Notes under the pieces: model-generated
Databases searched by the model: none
Told to the model about the DNA's origin: nothing
The model's input: only the letters and a program-made list of their open reading frames with translations
Origin: Hoyosella altamirensis
Lineage (GTDB): Bacteria > Actinomycetota > Actinomycetes > Mycobacteriales > Mycobacteriaceae
Direction: 5' to 3'
Length of the DNA: 64,000 nucleotides
Assembly: GCF_014191505.1 (NCBI RefSeq)
Contig: NZ_JACHWS010000001.1
Location: 1,426,001 to 1,490,000, forward strand
Part shown: positions 1 through 9,867 of the stretch, in pieces
Layout: every line of letters starts with the position of its first letter
Numbering within the stretch: position 1 is the stretch's first letter
Position numbers and translations under genes: made by a program

Positions 1-333
1 CCGGCGTCGGTCCCCGGTGAGCTTCTCGCTGCGGGCAACGCGGTAGAACGTGCTCAGCGAACAGCCGATGTTCTTCGCATCGAAGGCCCGCCAGTACGCC
101 TGCAGCACCGACAAATCCATGTACTCCTCGCAGCCGAGCAGGTCAATGATCGTGTCACGCTCGGTGTGACTCAGCGCCGCGGGCTGCTCCCGCCGGGCTT
201 GCGGTGTTGGATCGGTGACCGGCCGATAATGCTGATAGCCACGGGTGATGCGGTAAAACGACGACCGCGCAACACCAATGAGCGTGCATGCGGCGAGCAC
301 GCTCATCCCGGCCGCGATAAGAGCGAGGAGCAC
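1..333 (-). CDS. IS3-like transposase orfB, N-terminal fragment cut by window edge
   Basis: A 111-codon open stretch runs from a GTG at 333 to the window edge. The residues VARSSFYR and LSHTERDTIIDLL, followed by a short helical segment ending LSTFYRVAR, match the N-terminal helix-turn-helix region found ahead of the DDE integrase core in IS3-group OrfB proteins. The catalytic DDE residues would lie outside the window. The frame is open upstream of the GTG into orfA, so the natural product may be an OrfAB fusion made by frameshifting. Whether the element is active cannot be judged here. Confidence 0.6.
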   Translation of the reverse strand, partial: MLLALIAAGMSVLAACTLIGVARSSFYRITRGYQHYRPVTDPTPQARREQPAALSHTERDTIIDLLGCEEYMDLSVLQAYWRAFDAKNIGCSLSTFYRVARSEKLTGDRRR

Positions 334-338
334 GCCGG

Positions 339-797
339 TCAGGACAGGTTCTTGCGCTGCAGCCACCGTGCGTACTCGTCCGCGCTCATCAGCGCTGGCG
401 GGATCTGTTCGTGCTGCTCGCTGGAGCTCTCGTTGATCCCATGCAAGAGCTCGTAGGCTTTTCCCAGGATTTCCTGAACGGCTTCAGCCTGGGCGACCTT
501 CTTCTTCAGGGCCTCATTCTCGCTGCGTAACCGCGCTAACTCGGCCCGATCACGATTACTCACACGGTTCCTTGACTTCTCTGAGGCAGCCACCATCGCG
601 GTGGTGTATTGCCCCCGATCATATGCCTGCAGCCAGGGGCGAACAGTTGCCTCATCCAGGCTGAACTCGCGCAGCAGCCGGGCCTTCGCACCACGCTCGG
701 TGCAGTCCTGCCAGCGCCGCACAAAATTTACCCGGAAGGCCAGCGGAAACATCCGCTTTCCAGTCGGGGACCGGCCGATCTCAACATCACTCGTCAC
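339..797 (-). CDS. IS3-like transposase orfA
   Basis: This 152-residue protein has an N-terminal helix-turn-helix (about residues 18-65, around FPLAFRVNFVRRW and REFSLDEATVRPWLQAY). A leucine-zipper-like coiled coil follows at about 88-115 (LRSENEALKKKVAQAE). This is the OrfA architecture: DNA binding to the element ends plus dimerisation. GTG start at 797; a later ATG at 755 is possible. It precedes orfB by 5 bases between stop and the orfB GTG and sits in a different phase. It is intact, so the element could be recent. Confidence 0.65.
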   Translation of the reverse strand: MTSDVEIGRSPTGKRMFPLAFRVNFVRRWQDCTERGAKARLLREFSLDEATVRPWLQAYDRGQYTTAMVAASEKSRNRVSNRDRAELARLRSENEALKKKVAQAEAVQEILGKAYELLHGINESSSEQHEQIPPALMSADEYARWLQRKNLS

Positions 798-900
798 GGG
801 GATCCAATCCCCGCCCTACCCGTCAGACGGTGTCTCACCACCATCCTGACAAATACGGAACAAACCGAGTAAATGCGTAGTTTCCCGAGGAGATTGCGGT

Positions 901-1533
901 TCAGTGACCTCTTCTGATCCATTCTTCGAGGTAGGGGGCCTCGGTGCCGATGGTGGTGCTGTCGCCGTGCCCCGTATAGACGCGGGTGTCTTCAGGCAGA
1001 GCGAAGAGCTTGTCGCGGATGGAGCCGATGATGGTCGGGAAGTCAGAGAAGGACCGACCCGTCGCGCCGGGGCCGCCGGAGAAGAGGGTGTCACCCGAGA
1101 AGAGGGCTTTCGCTTCCGGGAGATGCAGCGATATCGAACCTGGGGAGTGTCCGGGTGTGTGAATGATTTCGATGTCGGTTCCCGCGATGGCGATCCGTTG
1201 CCCGTCGTGCAGCGCCCAGTACTTTTCGCCTGGATGGCTCATCTGCCAGAGCTGGTCATCACCGGGGTGCAGCAGCACGGGTGCGTGCAAGTCCTCCCCG
1301 AGCTGCGGGGCCACGGTGACGTGGTCATTGTGGCCGTGGGTACAGATCACCGCGGTGACGTTGCGATTGCCAGCACCGGCGATGATCGGTTTCGCGTCAT
1401 GCGCGGCGTCGATAATGATGACGTCGTCATCGTCACCGATGAGCCAGATGTTGTTGTCGACATCCCAGGAACCACCGTCGAGTTCGAAAACACCTGCGGT
1501 CAGGACGTGTTCGATGCGCAGCTGCCCGCTCAC
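901..1533 (-). CDS. Metallo-beta-lactamase-fold hydrolase, partner of MscR
   Basis: This 210-residue MBL-fold protein carries the metal-binding THGHNDH motif at about residue 65, a HTPGHSPGS histidine segment, the metal-bridging aspartate in LFSGDTLF, and a late TGHGDST histidine. The GTG start overlaps the mscR stop by 4 bp (GTGA), so the two are translationally coupled. In actinobacteria this neighbour of mscR is often proposed to hydrolyse a mycothiol thioester such as S-formylmycothiol to formate plus mycothiol. That substrate is inferred from context, since glyoxalase-II-type enzymes share the same motifs. Confidence 0.8.
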   Translation of the reverse strand: MSGQLRIEHVLTAGVFELDGGSWDVDNNIWLIGDDDDVIIIDAAHDAKPIIAGAGNRNVTAVICTHGHNDHVTVAPQLGEDLHAPVLLHPGDDQLWQMSHPGEKYWALHDGQRIAIAGTDIEIIHTPGHSPGSISLHLPEAKALFSGDTLFSGGPGATGRSFSDFPTIIGSIRDKLFALPEDTRVYTGHGDSTTIGTEAPYLEEWIRRGH

Positions 1534-2615
1534 AGGACCACCACCGAACGCAGCACATTGCCACCGTGCATGGTGTGGAACGCTGCCTCGACCTCGTCGA
1601 TCTTGATGCGTTCGGTGACAAATTTCTCAAGCGGCAGCCGGCCCTGCTGATAGAGCTCGACGAGTGTAGGAAAGTCCCTCTCCGGCAAGCAATCTCCGTA
1701 CCAGGACGACTTGAGCGAACCACCGTGGGAGAAGAAGTCCAGCAGCGGCATCTCGAGTTTCATGTCCGGAGTCGGCACACCGACCAGCACGACAGTGCCA
1801 GCCAGATCACGAGCGTAGAACGCTTGCTTCCAAGTTTCCGGGCGGCCGACCGCGTCGATCACAACGTCAGCACCGAACCCGTCGGTGAGTTCCTGCACCG
1901 CCTCGACCGCATCCGACTTAGCTGCGTTCACGGTATGTGTGGCGCCGAGTTCCTTGGCCCATTCGAGCTTCTTTTCGTCTCGGTCCACCGCAATGATCTT
2001 CCGTGCCCCGACAAGCGCGGCACCCATGATCGCTGCGTCACCGACACCGCCGCAACCAATTACGGCGACTGTATCGTCGCGCCCGACACCACCGGTGTTC
2101 ACTGCGGCACCTAGCCCAGCCATCACACCGCACCCCAGCAAGCCGACGACGGCTGGGTCGGCTGTGGGGTCCACCTTCGTGCACTGTCCAGCATGAACCA
2201 GGGTCTTCTCGGCGAATGCACCGATTCCGAGGGCGGGGCTGAGCTCGGTGCCGTCGGTCAACGTCATCTTCTGCGTTGCGTTGAAGGTGCTGAAACACAG
2301 GTGTGGACGACCGCGTTTACACGCGCGGCACTGCCCGCACACGGCCCGCCAGTTGAGCACAACGAAATCGCCGACTGCTACCGAATCCACACCGGCGCCG
2401 ATACTTTCAACGATGCCTGCGGCTTCGTGACCCAAAAGGAAGGGAAACTCGTCGTTGATACCGCCCTCTCGGTAGGTCAGGTCGGTGTGGCATACCCCGC
2501 ATGCCGCGACCGCGACGACGACCTCACCGGGCCCGGGGTCTGGGATTACGATGTCGGTGACCTCAACGGGGGCGCCCTTCGACCGGGCGATCACACCCCG
2601 AACCTGCTGTGACAT
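1530..2615 (-). CDS. mscR: S-(hydroxymethyl)mycothiol (mycothiol-dependent formaldehyde) dehydrogenase
   Basis: A 361-residue zinc-dependent medium-chain dehydrogenase. The catalytic-zinc cysteine lies in GVCHTD and GHE follows in LLGHEAAG. The structural-zinc cluster is [15 protein letters not shown]. The NAD-binding glycine motif is VIGCGGVG near residue 200. The overall pattern matches MscR/AdhE2 (class III ADH-like, mycothiol-using), which oxidises the formaldehyde-mycothiol adduct and also reduces S-nitrosomycothiol. The start at 2615 is preceded by GGTGAGGAG; the longer frame to 2705 has no support. It is co-transcribed with the MBL hydrolase. Its presence implies that the host makes mycothiol. 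Confidence 0.9.
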   Translation of the reverse strand: MSQQVRGVIARSKGAPVEVTDIVIPDPGPGEVVVAVAACGVCHTDLTYREGGINDEFPFLLGHEAAGIVESIGAGVDSVAVGDFVVLNWRAVCGQCRACKRGRPHLCFSTFNATQKMTLTDGTELSPALGIGAFAEKTLVHAGQCTKVDPTADPAVVGLLGCGVMAGLGAAVNTGGVGRDDTVAVIGCGGVGDAAIMGAALVGARKIIAVDRDEKKLEWAKELGATHTVNAAKSDAVEAVQELTDGFGADVVIDAVGRPETWKQAFYARDLAGTVVLVGVPTPDMKLEMPLLDFFSHGGSLKSSWYGDCLPERDFPTLVELYQQGRLPLEKFVTERIKIDEVEAAFHTMHGGNVLRSVVVL

Positions 2616-2771
2616 AAACGTTGTGCTCCTCACCAAACGAGCTTGTTGAGCTGAGTTGAATGCACATGTGCGCATCTGTGGATTGACGCTACCGCTCATA
2701 CCCAACGGCGGGATCTAGCCGTACGATCAGTAATTACTAGACTGTCAGCCAACACCTCGGGACGGGACATC

Positions 2772-4061
2772 GTGACAGCACCACCAATCTCTGACGCTGA
2801 GCGACTCCGTTCGATCCGGCAGGTAATCGCGGGGCCGCTGTTCGAGATCGCCCACCGCTTATCAGACTTCCTCCAGCCACGCTGGCCGCACACCGCGCTT
2901 GTGATCTTCACTCGCGAGTGCACCGGGCGGCCGCGCAAAGTGGCTGGTGAAGCCCAGATTGTCTCAGCTGTCACCATCGATGAGCTCGAAGTCATTAAGG
3001 ACGACGCCAGACCAGCAGCAGGCTACTCCGGCACCAAGTATTTCGGCGGTCAGGCACGCTGGATTTGGGCGGCCCGCGATACCACGGACACTCTGCTCGT
3101 TCTCGTGCCGCAGACGCCGGGCACGCCCGCGCCGCATGATGAAGAATTGTCGGCGGTCTTCGGGCTGGTAGCGACCTCGATCAGCCAGCAAGTCGTTCAG
3201 GCGAGCCCTGACTACCTCGCGGAGTCACGCGCCGCGTCAGTCGAGCGGGCACGCACCATCGCCGAACTCACTGCAGCCCACGAAGCAAGCCTCGCTTCGA
3301 TTCTCTCAGCGTTGCGCTCAAGGAGCCTTGACGATGCGCAAGCCCGGATCACAGCACGTGAAGCCGCAACCGCGGCACTTCTCGCGTTGCGTTCCACCCA
3401 GACGCATGACCGAGCGCTCTCCGAGGAAACACCTACTGCGGCGTTCAAGCGGCTGCGCCGCGAAATCGCCACTCTATTGCGTGACCAGACGATCAACATT
3501 GACTACATCGCCCCGCCCGCCGGTGGGCGTCCGATCCCGGGAGAGATCGCGTATGCCGCTCGCGCTATGACCGCCACCTGCACGCTCGCGTTCACTGCAC
3601 AGGCGGACCTATCCAGGATCCGCATCGGATGGCAGTGCGACGGAACAAACCTGATTGTGGACATCCGCGACCAGGGCCCCGGCGGCCTCGATAGCGATAC
3701 CCTGCGCCACCAGCTTGATGCGCGAGCTCGCGCACTAGGGGCAACCCTCACCATCGAGGTATTGGACGGGTGGGGCAGCAGGGTTATCATCACCTACCCG
3801 CTGGAGCCGCCCGCCACCAGGGCCAACGAAGAACTGCTCGCCGACCTCAACGCGCGCGAACGAGAAGTGCTTGCCCACCTGTCCAGCGGCAAACGCAACA
3901 AAGCGATAGCGGATGAGCTCGGTGTCAGCGAAAGTACCGTCAAATTCCACGTCGGTAAGATCCTTCGCAAACTGGGAGTAGCCACCCGCGGCGAAGCCGT
4001 GGCCATTGGGCTGCAGCCGGAACAGGGCAGGGCAGTACCGGAAGTGAGTACTACCCGCTAG
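2772..4061 (+). CDS. LuxR-type regulator with GAF-like and ATPase-like domains
   Basis: A 429-residue protein. It has an N-terminal GAF-like sensory region (about 10-150), an alpha-helical linker (155-225) and an HATPase_c-like segment (about 230-345) containing IVDIRDQGPGG. A C-terminal LuxR/NarL helix-turn-helix follows at about 355-412 (LNAREREVLAHL ... VSESTVKFHVGKILRKL). It resembles a sensor kinase fused directly to its output domain, but no phosphorylatable histidine box is evident, so ATP binding may serve signalling only. GTG start. It is divergent from mscR across a 156-bp gap holding a short AGTAATTACT palindrome (2729-2738). Its 3' end overlaps the convergent permease by 11 bp. 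Target genes are unknown. Confidence 0.75.
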   Translation: MTAPPISDAERLRSIRQVIAGPLFEIAHRLSDFLQPRWPHTALVIFTRECTGRPRKVAGEAQIVSAVTIDELEVIKDDARPAAGYSGTKYFGGQARWIWAARDTTDTLLVLVPQTPGTPAPHDEELSAVFGLVATSISQQVVQASPDYLAESRAASVERARTIAELTAAHEASLASILSALRSRSLDDAQARITAREAATAALLALRSTQTHDRALSEETPTAAFKRLRREIATLLRDQTINIDYIAPPAGGRPIPGEIAYAARAMTATCTLAFTAQADLSRIRIGWQCDGTNLIVDIRDQGPGGLDSDTLRHQLDARARALGATLTIEVLDGWGSRVIITYPLEPPATRANEELLADLNAREREVLAHLSSGKRNKAIADELGVSESTVKFHVGKILRKLGVATRGEAVAIGLQPEQGRAVPEVSTTR

Positions 4062-5493
4062 CCCGCCGTCGGCTCAGAAGGGACACTGCGAGGGGCGAGA
4101 GCACTCCGATAAGCACTGCGACCACCAGGATGATCGTGTGGCTGACGGCGGTTGCCTCAGCAAGCCCGGCGGGCGGGAAAAATCCGACGATGACGCCTGC
4201 CGTCGAGAAACAGATACCCACTCCGCAGATCAATCTGACTCCCCAGGCACCGCCTGGGATGGTGAACGGGCGTGTTCGCTGAGGCTGCGTTTTGCGCAGT
4301 TTCAGTGCGGAGGCGAACATCATCGCGTACATGATCAGATACAACTGCACAAGCAGGGCGCTCAGTAGCCAGAACATGCTGGCAACGCTTGGCTGGAAGA
4401 TGAATAGCAAGCTGAGCAAGGAGCCAATCACGGCCTGGCCGATCAGTACGGGCTTCGCGGCGTTGCGGGCCGTATGCTGCGCGAACCGTTTTGGAAGGTG
4501 CCCATCACGCGCTGCGGTAGCCATTGCCGATGGGGTGGCGGCCATCCAGCCAGCAATCTCGCCGATCGCATCTACATAGATCGCGAGCGCCATCAGCGGG
4601 ACCAGCCAGCCGATATGCCAGATGTGGTCGACCCCAACGTTCATGGCCTGCACTATTCCGGCGGTGATGTTGATCTGCTCGCTCGGCACTAGTACCGCGA
4701 TCGCGAGAGTTGCAGGAACCATCAAAACCGCGATCATCAGCACGGACACCAGCGTCGCCAAGGGATACACGCGAGCCGGGTCGCGCATTTCCCCGATTCT
4801 CGTGGCCATCACCTCAATGCCCGCGAATATGAGGATCGCGGAAAGTCCGAAAGTGATGTTCGCTGGTTTAGTGAGGTCCGGGATCAGCTCAGCAGACGAT
4901 CCGGTGATGTTCGACGGGCGATCCTGCATCAGGTAGGCCGCGGCGAAAGCGACCAATACCAGGGCGGGCACAATAGTCCCGACGATCGCGCCGAAAGTGC
5001 CCAGCAGTCCCGAACTGCGCAAGCCTCGCAGGCTGAGGACGGTCACGAGCCAGATGGTGCCTACGACGAGTCCCGCAACGTACGGCTTGTTCTCAGCCCC
5101 GGCTTCCCAGCGAAGGGACAACGCGAACATTGCAGCCGCACCGGTCAGCACTACCGTCCAGAAGACTACGTTCTGGAACCATTGGAGCCACGTCGCAACA
5201 AACCCGGCACGCGGACCGAAGGCCTCGCTGACCCATACATATACGCCACCATCGCGCTGACAACTCGTTCCGAGTTCCGCGGCAACCAGCGCGGCCGGGA
5301 TCAGGAATAGCACGATGGCCACACCAAGGTAGAACACCGCGCCCAGGCCGTAGGTAGCGAGCGCCGACATCCCGTTGAGGCTGGTGATGATGCCGAACAT
5401 CAACATCACGACCAGGAAAAGTCCGAGCGGACGTTGCCCCGGAGGTCTGCCGCGGGCGGAGCCTCGTGAGGCGGCGCCGTGGAAGGACCTCAC
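4051..5493 (-). CDS. APC-superfamily amino-acid/amine permease (GadC-like)
   Basis: A 480-residue integral membrane protein with about 12 hydrophobic helices. A basic N-terminal tail precedes TM1, which carries the broken-helix GIITSLNGMSA motif of APC transporters. The region GGVYVWVSEAFGPRAGFVATW matches the conserved TM2-TM3 region of glutamate/GABA-antiporter-type permeases. It lies 31 bp downstream of upp on the same strand, so it is probably the last gene of the URC1/4-upp unit and may move a pathway substrate or product. The substrate cannot be read from sequence. Its tail overlaps the convergent LuxR regulator. Confidence 0.8.
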   Translation of the reverse strand: MRSFHGAASRGSARGRPPGQRPLGLFLVVMLMFGIITSLNGMSALATYGLGAVFYLGVAIVLFLIPAALVAAELGTSCQRDGGVYVWVSEAFGPRAGFVATWLQWFQNVVFWTVVLTGAAAMFALSLRWEAGAENKPYVAGLVVGTIWLVTVLSLRGLRSSGLLGTFGAIVGTIVPALVLVAFAAAYLMQDRPSNITGSSAELIPDLTKPANITFGLSAILIFAGIEVMATRIGEMRDPARVYPLATLVSVLMIAVLMVPATLAIAVLVPSEQINITAGIVQAMNVGVDHIWHIGWLVPLMALAIYVDAIGEIAGWMAATPSAMATAARDGHLPKRFAQHTARNAAKPVLIGQAVIGSLLSLLFIFQPSVASMFWLLSALLVQLYLIMYAMMFASALKLRKTQPQRTRPFTIPGGAWGVRLICGVGICFSTAGVIVGFFPPAGLAEATAVSHTIILVVAVLIGVLSPLAVSLLSRRRASG

Positions 5494-5524
5494 CGGAGAA
5501 GCCTAACCCTGTTGCGGGGAAAAG

Positions 5525-6154
5525 CTACTTGGTTCCGTAGATGCGGTCGCCGGCGTCTCCGAGGCCAGGCCGGATGTATCCGTGTTCGTCGAGTTCGCGG
5601 TCGACGGCAGCGGTGTAGATCGGTACGTCTGGGTGCGCCCGGTGCAGGGCTTTGATGCCTTCCGGGCAGGTCAGAAGGCATGCGAACTTTATGGATTTGG
5701 GCTCGAACTCCTTGAGCCTTTCTACAGCAGCGATAGCGGTGTTGCCCGTAGCGAGCATCGGGTCAACAACCACGATGTCCCGCTCGCCCAGGTCATCCGG
5801 CATTTTGAAGTAGTACTCGACAGCGACAAGTGTTTTCGGCTGGCGGTAGAGTCCGATATGGCCAACGCGGGCGACCGGCACAACTTTGAGCATCCCGTCG
5901 AGAATGCCAGTGCCTGCCCGAAGGATCGACACAAACACGACCTTCTTGCCGTCGATGCTTACACCCGTTGCCTGCTCGAGCGGGGTGTCGATTTCAACTT
6001 CGTGGACCGGGAAATCTCGGAGCACCTCGTAGGCCATTAAGGTAGAAATCTCATCAAGCAATTGCCGGAAGTTCTTCGTGGACGTTTCTTTCCGGCGCAT
6101 CAAAGTCAGCTTGTGCTGGATCAGCGGATGGTCGAGTACATGTAGTTCACCCAT
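5525..6154 (-). CDS. upp: Uracil phosphoribosyltransferase
   Basis: A full-length 209-residue UPRTase that converts uracil plus PRPP to UMP and pyrophosphate. The PRPP-binding loop [12 protein letters not shown] is at about 129-140. The N-terminal [12 protein letters not shown] and the C-terminal [17 protein letters not shown] are family hallmarks and contribute to uracil binding. It starts 11 bp downstream of the URC1-URC4 fusion gene on the same strand. In yeast the UPRTase (FUR1/URC6) is required for the URC pathway, so this copy may feed catabolism as well as salvage. Confidence 0.95.
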   Translation of the reverse strand: MGELHVLDHPLIQHKLTLMRRKETSTKNFRQLLDEISTLMAYEVLRDFPVHEVEIDTPLEQATGVSIDGKKVVFVSILRAGTGILDGMLKVVPVARVGHIGLYRQPKTLVAVEYYFKMPDDLGERDIVVVDPMLATGNTAIAAVERLKEFEPKSIKFACLLTCPEGIKALHRAHPDVPIYTAAVDRELDEHGYIRPGLGDAGDRIYGTK

Positions 6155-6165
6155 GAGGGTCCCTT

Positions 6166-8643
6166 CTAGAAGACCGAACCATCACTGACGATTGAGAGCG
6201 GCGGCAGTCCACCGCGCAGCCGCTGCGCCAGGGCGCGCCCGGCCGCCCACGTTCCGCCTTCAAGCACGCACGCCAGCGGCATTTGTGCTGGGTTGACGTC
6301 CAGACGGGCACGGACCATCGGGGCGAGTTCGTCGAGCAGTGCGATAGTCAGCGCTCGCCACTCGACCACCAGTTCGTCGCCAACGGTCCATTCGCGTGCT
6401 GCGTACTCCGGATCACGCAGCCGAAGTAAACCGGTGTCGAGCAGGAGGCCACCGTTACGGTACTCCGGAAGCCCCGTCAGTGCGGCGACCCCCGACACGG
6501 GTAGACCTGCGAGTTCGAACGGCTCGAGGAGGGAGTACGTCATCCACTGCGACAGCTTGTGCAGCGGCATCCAGCCGTCGGTGAGGCCGGGCCCGGCGAC
6601 GGCGGCATGGCGCCAGCAATCGCCCAGGGGTTCCCCACTGATCGCGTTTCCGGAGGGCCAAATACCAGAGAGTGCAGTGAGCAGGATGGTCAGAATGTCG
6701 TGAGCCGACGGTTCCGTCAGGTCGTCGAAAAGCGCGGAAGGGCGTCCAGCCGAAGTCGCCGCGGAAACCGCAGCACCGAGGCGATGCAGCAGTTCAACCC
6801 GGCCATCGAGTCCCACAATCGGGTTGGCACTACTTACCTGGAACGCCTCAGCCAGCTGCGGGGCAGTCAGTCGCCGTAAACCGTCCGCGTCGGCCTGCAG
6901 CGGGCTGGCGGGATCGCTGGAAAAAAGACCGCTGACAAACGCATGCCAGCTCGCCACTCCCAGCCCCTCCGACCGTGTAAAAACCTGTCCGCTCGCGTGC
7001 TCCGCGAACGCCCAGTCCGGTCCCGCGCCTGCGTCGAGCAGAACGCTGACGATTGCAAGGTCAATCATTGCCGCTGCGCGGACCTTCGGACTCGCGTCAG
7101 CAAGACCATTTTTCAGATCGCTGAGCCGGTCCACGCCGCCGGCCTCAAAATGGCGCCAGCGGCTGTGGTACGGGATCGTCAAGCTGGGGTAGCGCTCGCG
7201 AGTGATCGCGGCGACTTCGGCGGACGCTAGATCCAGCGCATCGTCATCGACGGTGAACCAGGTAGAGCGCCCGTCGCGCGCGCGGTGCAGCAACTGGTTC
7301 GCTCGATCGCGGATAGCAGCCGTTGATCGAAGCGCAGCGGCCGCACCAACGGGATTGTCCGTCGTTTCGTCCAGTCCGCGTCCTCGGACCTGCTTCAGCT
7401 GTTCCGCCCCCAGGACGGGGCCCGGCGTGAAGTAGCCGGCAGCCATTTTGGCGTCCATTTCAACACGCGCATCAGGTGGAATCAGACCGTCCGGAATATT
7501 GACGCGCTCACCTACCTCGATTCCCGAAGCAGTGATTGCGTCGTATTTCATGTTGCTCATCGACACCAGGCGGTGGATCTTCCGGATTCCCAGCCAGTGC
7601 AGGACGTCAGGCATCAGCTCCTGGAACCTCATGTCTTGCACGCCGGCGACGCACTCGGTGCGCGCAAAGTATTGGTCCGCGGTGTCGCCACCTGCCTGTC
7701 GTTTTCGCGCGTTGTAGACGAGGAACTTCGTAACTTCTCCGAGCGCTCGCCCTTCCTTGCGGGAGTACGCGACCACACCTGCACCGCCTTGCTGGGTGCC
7801 TCTGATGCACTCTTCGATCGCATGAGTCAGGTAAGGGCGGCAAGTGCAGATGTCCGAGCCGAAGACGTCGGAGCCGTTGCATTCGTCGTGCACGCGTGCT
7901 GTCAGCTCCACCGCAGGGTCAGCGAGGTCAGCTGCCTTTCCGAAGATGTACACCGTCTGACCGCCTATGGGCGGCAGGAACACCTCCAAGTCGGGACGGG
8001 TGACGAGCTCCGGGAACATCCCGCCGGTTTCTTCGAACAGCACACGGCGCAGTTCCGTCTCGGTGCAGCCGAAGCGAGCCGCGATACCCGGCAGAAACCA
8101 GACAGGCTCGACCGCCACCTTCGTGACTACTGCCGCGCCATTTGTCAGCAGAATCCGTCCGTCCGGCACGAGACGGCCTCGCGCGATCGCGTCAGCGATT
8201 TCCGGAACCGACACATGCGCCTTCGTCACCGCGATCGTGGGCCGGATGTCCATGCCGGAGGCCAGATCGTTCGCGAACGCTTCAGCGATCATCGCGCCCC
8301 ACGGATCCATGCTCACGATCGCGCCGGGCTCCCACCACTGCGGATATGGACCTATCGACTCGGTCGGCGCTGTGTTCGTTAGATCAGCACGATGTTCTCT
8401 CGACAACGCGCCCGCCGCGACCGCGAGCGCACGGTACACGCTGTACGAACCGCTGTGAGTTCCAATGACGTTGCGCTGCGCACGAGTGCTAGTTGTGCCG
8501 ATGATCGGGCCACGGTCGCTCGGCGCTGCCGCGCCCCAGGTGATCAGTGGGGCTTTTGCGCTGCCGCTGTGCGATGTCAGCCGGATATGGCCGGCCGGAT
8601 CCACGCCGGCCGGAGGCAGAACGTTACTCGCGTCAGCGGACAT
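6166..8643 (-). CDS. URC1-URC4 fusion: GTP cyclohydrolase II-like plus DUF1688, uracil catabolism
   Basis: An 825-residue two-part protein. Residues about 1-430 resemble GTP cyclohydrolase II, including the three zinc cysteines in [10 protein letters not shown]...[10 protein letters not shown] and the following SRKEGRALG segment. Residues about 440-825 match DUF1688 (URC4-like). In Lachancea kluyveri these are separate proteins, Urc1p and Urc4p, of the URC pyrimidine-degradation route, which works with a UPRTase. Here both are fused and followed by upp. The ATG at 8643 has GGGAG 7 bp upstream; the longer frame to 8748 adds 35 residues without a better site. The exact reaction of the bacterial fusion is inferred. 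Confidence 0.85.
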   Translation of the reverse strand: MSADASNVLPPAGVDPAGHIRLTSHSGSAKAPLITWGAAAPSDRGPIIGTTSTRAQRNVIGTHSGSYSVYRALAVAAGALSREHRADLTNTAPTESIGPYPQWWEPGAIVSMDPWGAMIAEAFANDLASGMDIRPTIAVTKAHVSVPEIADAIARGRLVPDGRILLTNGAAVVTKVAVEPVWFLPGIAARFGCTETELRRVLFEETGGMFPELVTRPDLEVFLPPIGGQTVYIFGKAADLADPAVELTARVHDECNGSDVFGSDICTCRPYLTHAIEECIRGTQQGGAGVVAYSRKEGRALGEVTKFLVYNARKRQAGGDTADQYFARTECVAGVQDMRFQELMPDVLHWLGIRKIHRLVSMSNMKYDAITASGIEVGERVNIPDGLIPPDARVEMDAKMAAGYFTPGPVLGAEQLKQVRGRGLDETTDNPVGAAAALRSTAAIRDRANQLLHRARDGRSTWFTVDDDALDLASAEVAAITRERYPSLTIPYHSRWRHFEAGGVDRLSDLKNGLADASPKVRAAAMIDLAIVSVLLDAGAGPDWAFAEHASGQVFTRSEGLGVASWHAFVSGLFSSDPASPLQADADGLRRLTAPQLAEAFQVSSANPIVGLDGRVELLHRLGAAVSAATSAGRPSALFDDLTEPSAHDILTILLTALSGIWPSGNAISGEPLGDCWRHAAVAGPGLTDGWMPLHKLSQWMTYSLLEPFELAGLPVSGVAALTGLPEYRNGGLLLDTGLLRLRDPEYAAREWTVGDELVVEWRALTIALLDELAPMVRARLDVNPAQMPLACVLEGGTWAAGRALAQRLRGGLPPLSIVSDGSVF

Positions 8644-8806
8644 GTTCGCTCCCTGTATCCGCGCCTGGCCTTGGTTAGCCCTGATGAGCGGAAACTTCAA
8701 GAATACTGTCTCGACTGGCGATGTGCTGGAGGAGCCGAGCGGATTCATCCTAAGGTTGATCTAGATCGCGTGGACTTGCTTGCCTGACGCAGAGGGGAAA
8801 TGGCAC

Positions 8807-9340
8807 ATGATGATCGACCGCAGCGCCATCATCGATGCACCGATCGAACACGTCTGGTCCCGCGTCGTGAGTCCAGACGGTATCAATCATGAAATGCGGC
8901 CGTGGATGACGATGAGTCTGCCACGCGGGTCAGAATCGCTCACGATCGACAATGTGGTTCTCGGCGAACCGCTAGGCCGGGCATGGCTGAAACTGTTCGG
9001 TGTGCTGCCTTTCGACTACGACCACCTCACGATCGCCGACCTGGAGGCTGGCCGCCGCTTCCACGAGAAGTCCACGATGCTCAGCATGAAACGCTGGGAG
9101 CACGAACGAACTCTTTCCTTTGTGCCCGGTGGCCGAACGAAAGTCCATGATCGGATCACGTTCGAACCCCGGATTGTGCTGCGGCCAGCTACGCGTTTGC
9201 TGGGGCGAATTCTGCGGGCGTTTTTCGGCCACCGGCATCGACGGCTTCAGCAATACTTCGGCCAATTTGTCCTCCAGAGCACGTGGCGGTCACGCCAGAT
9301 TGAAGCGCATAAGAACGCGCGGGAAACCGCTGAGAACTGA
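8807..9340 (+). CDS. SRPBCC/polyketide-cyclase-like small protein
   Basis: A 177-residue protein starting RSAIIDAPIEHVWSRV, the typical beta1-helix1 opening of START/SRPBCC lipid- or ligand-binding folds, with a long C-terminal helix rich in Arg/His. The ATG at 8807 follows GAGGGG at 8792-8797. It is divergent from the uracil operon. The 3' end overlaps the convergent acetyltransferase by 51 bp, which is more than usual. The ligand is unknown. Confidence 0.65.
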   Translation: MMIDRSAIIDAPIEHVWSRVVSPDGINHEMRPWMTMSLPRGSESLTIDNVVLGEPLGRAWLKLFGVLPFDYDHLTIADLEAGRRFHEKSTMLSMKRWEHERTLSFVPGGRTKVHDRITFEPRIVLRPATRLLGRILRAFFGHRHRRLQQYFGQFVLQSTWRSRQIEAHKNARETAEN

Positions 9341-9862
9341 TTCCGTATCAGCGACATACCTGAACCCTGCGGCCTCAAAATTCGCTCGGAGTCCGGGGTA
9401 CGCCATCGTCAGGTCTACCTTTCTTCCGCGGTTGTCGAGCGGGTACGCTTCGATCGCCGGAGCGCCGTGGTCGCGCGCAAAACTGGTCGCGCCGGCAATT
9501 AACGCGTGTGAAATGCCACGGCCGCGGTGCCCGGGGCGGACCCGGATGCACCACAGGGACCACACAGCAAGGTCGTCCACATGCGGAATTTTCCGGTTGC
9601 GAGCGAACGCTGTATCAGCACGCGGGGCGACGGCGGCCCACCCCACTGGAGTGTTCCCGTCGTATGCGAGGACGCCCGGTGGCGGATCACCGTGTACGAG
9701 CCCTGCGACGTATTCGCCGCGTGCCGGACCGCGCAACTCGTTGTTGAGCTTCGAGGGAATCCGGTAGCTCAGGCACCAGCACACATTCGCGTCGGGGCGT
9801 TTTGGACCGATGAGCGCGCGCACGTGGTCAAAGTCAACGGCCGGGCGAACGTCAAAAGCCAT
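9290..9862 (-). CDS. GNAT-family N-acetyltransferase
   Basis: A 190-residue GNAT protein. The acetyl-CoA pyrophosphate-binding segment is VRPGHRGRGISHALIAGA at about 108-125, preceded by the beta-strand SLWCIRV. An N-terminal CWCLSYR segment and a C-terminal FEAAGFRYVADT segment match a common actinobacterial GNAT subgroup. It lies 5 bp downstream of the VOC-domain gene on the same strand, so the two are probably co-transcribed. The acceptor substrate is unknown. The last 17 codons are antisense to the end of the SRPBCC gene. Confidence 0.8.
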   Translation of the reverse strand: MAFDVRPAVDFDHVRALIGPKRPDANVCWCLSYRIPSKLNNELRGPARGEYVAGLVHGDPPPGVLAYDGNTPVGWAAVAPRADTAFARNRKIPHVDDLAVWSLWCIRVRPGHRGRGISHALIAGATSFARDHGAPAIEAYPLDNRGRKVDLTMAYPGLRANFEAAGFRYVADTESVLSGFPRVLMRFNLA

Positions 9863-9867
9863 CGCGG

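Larger units (their letters stand above)
1..837 (-). mobile_element. IS3-family-like insertion sequence, partial (left part outside window)
   Basis: Two adjacent minus-strand frames have the orfA/orfB layout of IS3-type elements. The orfB frame lies in a different phase from orfA and stays open upstream into orfA, as expected for programmed -1 frameshifting. A possible terminal repeat lies at about 820-837, reading inward on the minus strand as TGAGACACCGTCTGACGG. Only one end is in the window, so the matching inverted repeat and the target duplication cannot be checked. Element boundaries are inferred; the transposase identity is better supported. Confidence 0.6.

Noticed and set aside
904-1650. 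Plus-strand 248-codon frame over the MBL hydrolase
   Set aside because: Antisense shadow: the minus strand carries clear MBL metal-binding motifs and is coupled to mscR.
2729-2738. AGTAATTACT palindrome between mscR and the LuxR-type regulator
   Set aside because: Only 10 bp and AT-rich; palindromes of this size are expected by chance, though it could be part of an operator.
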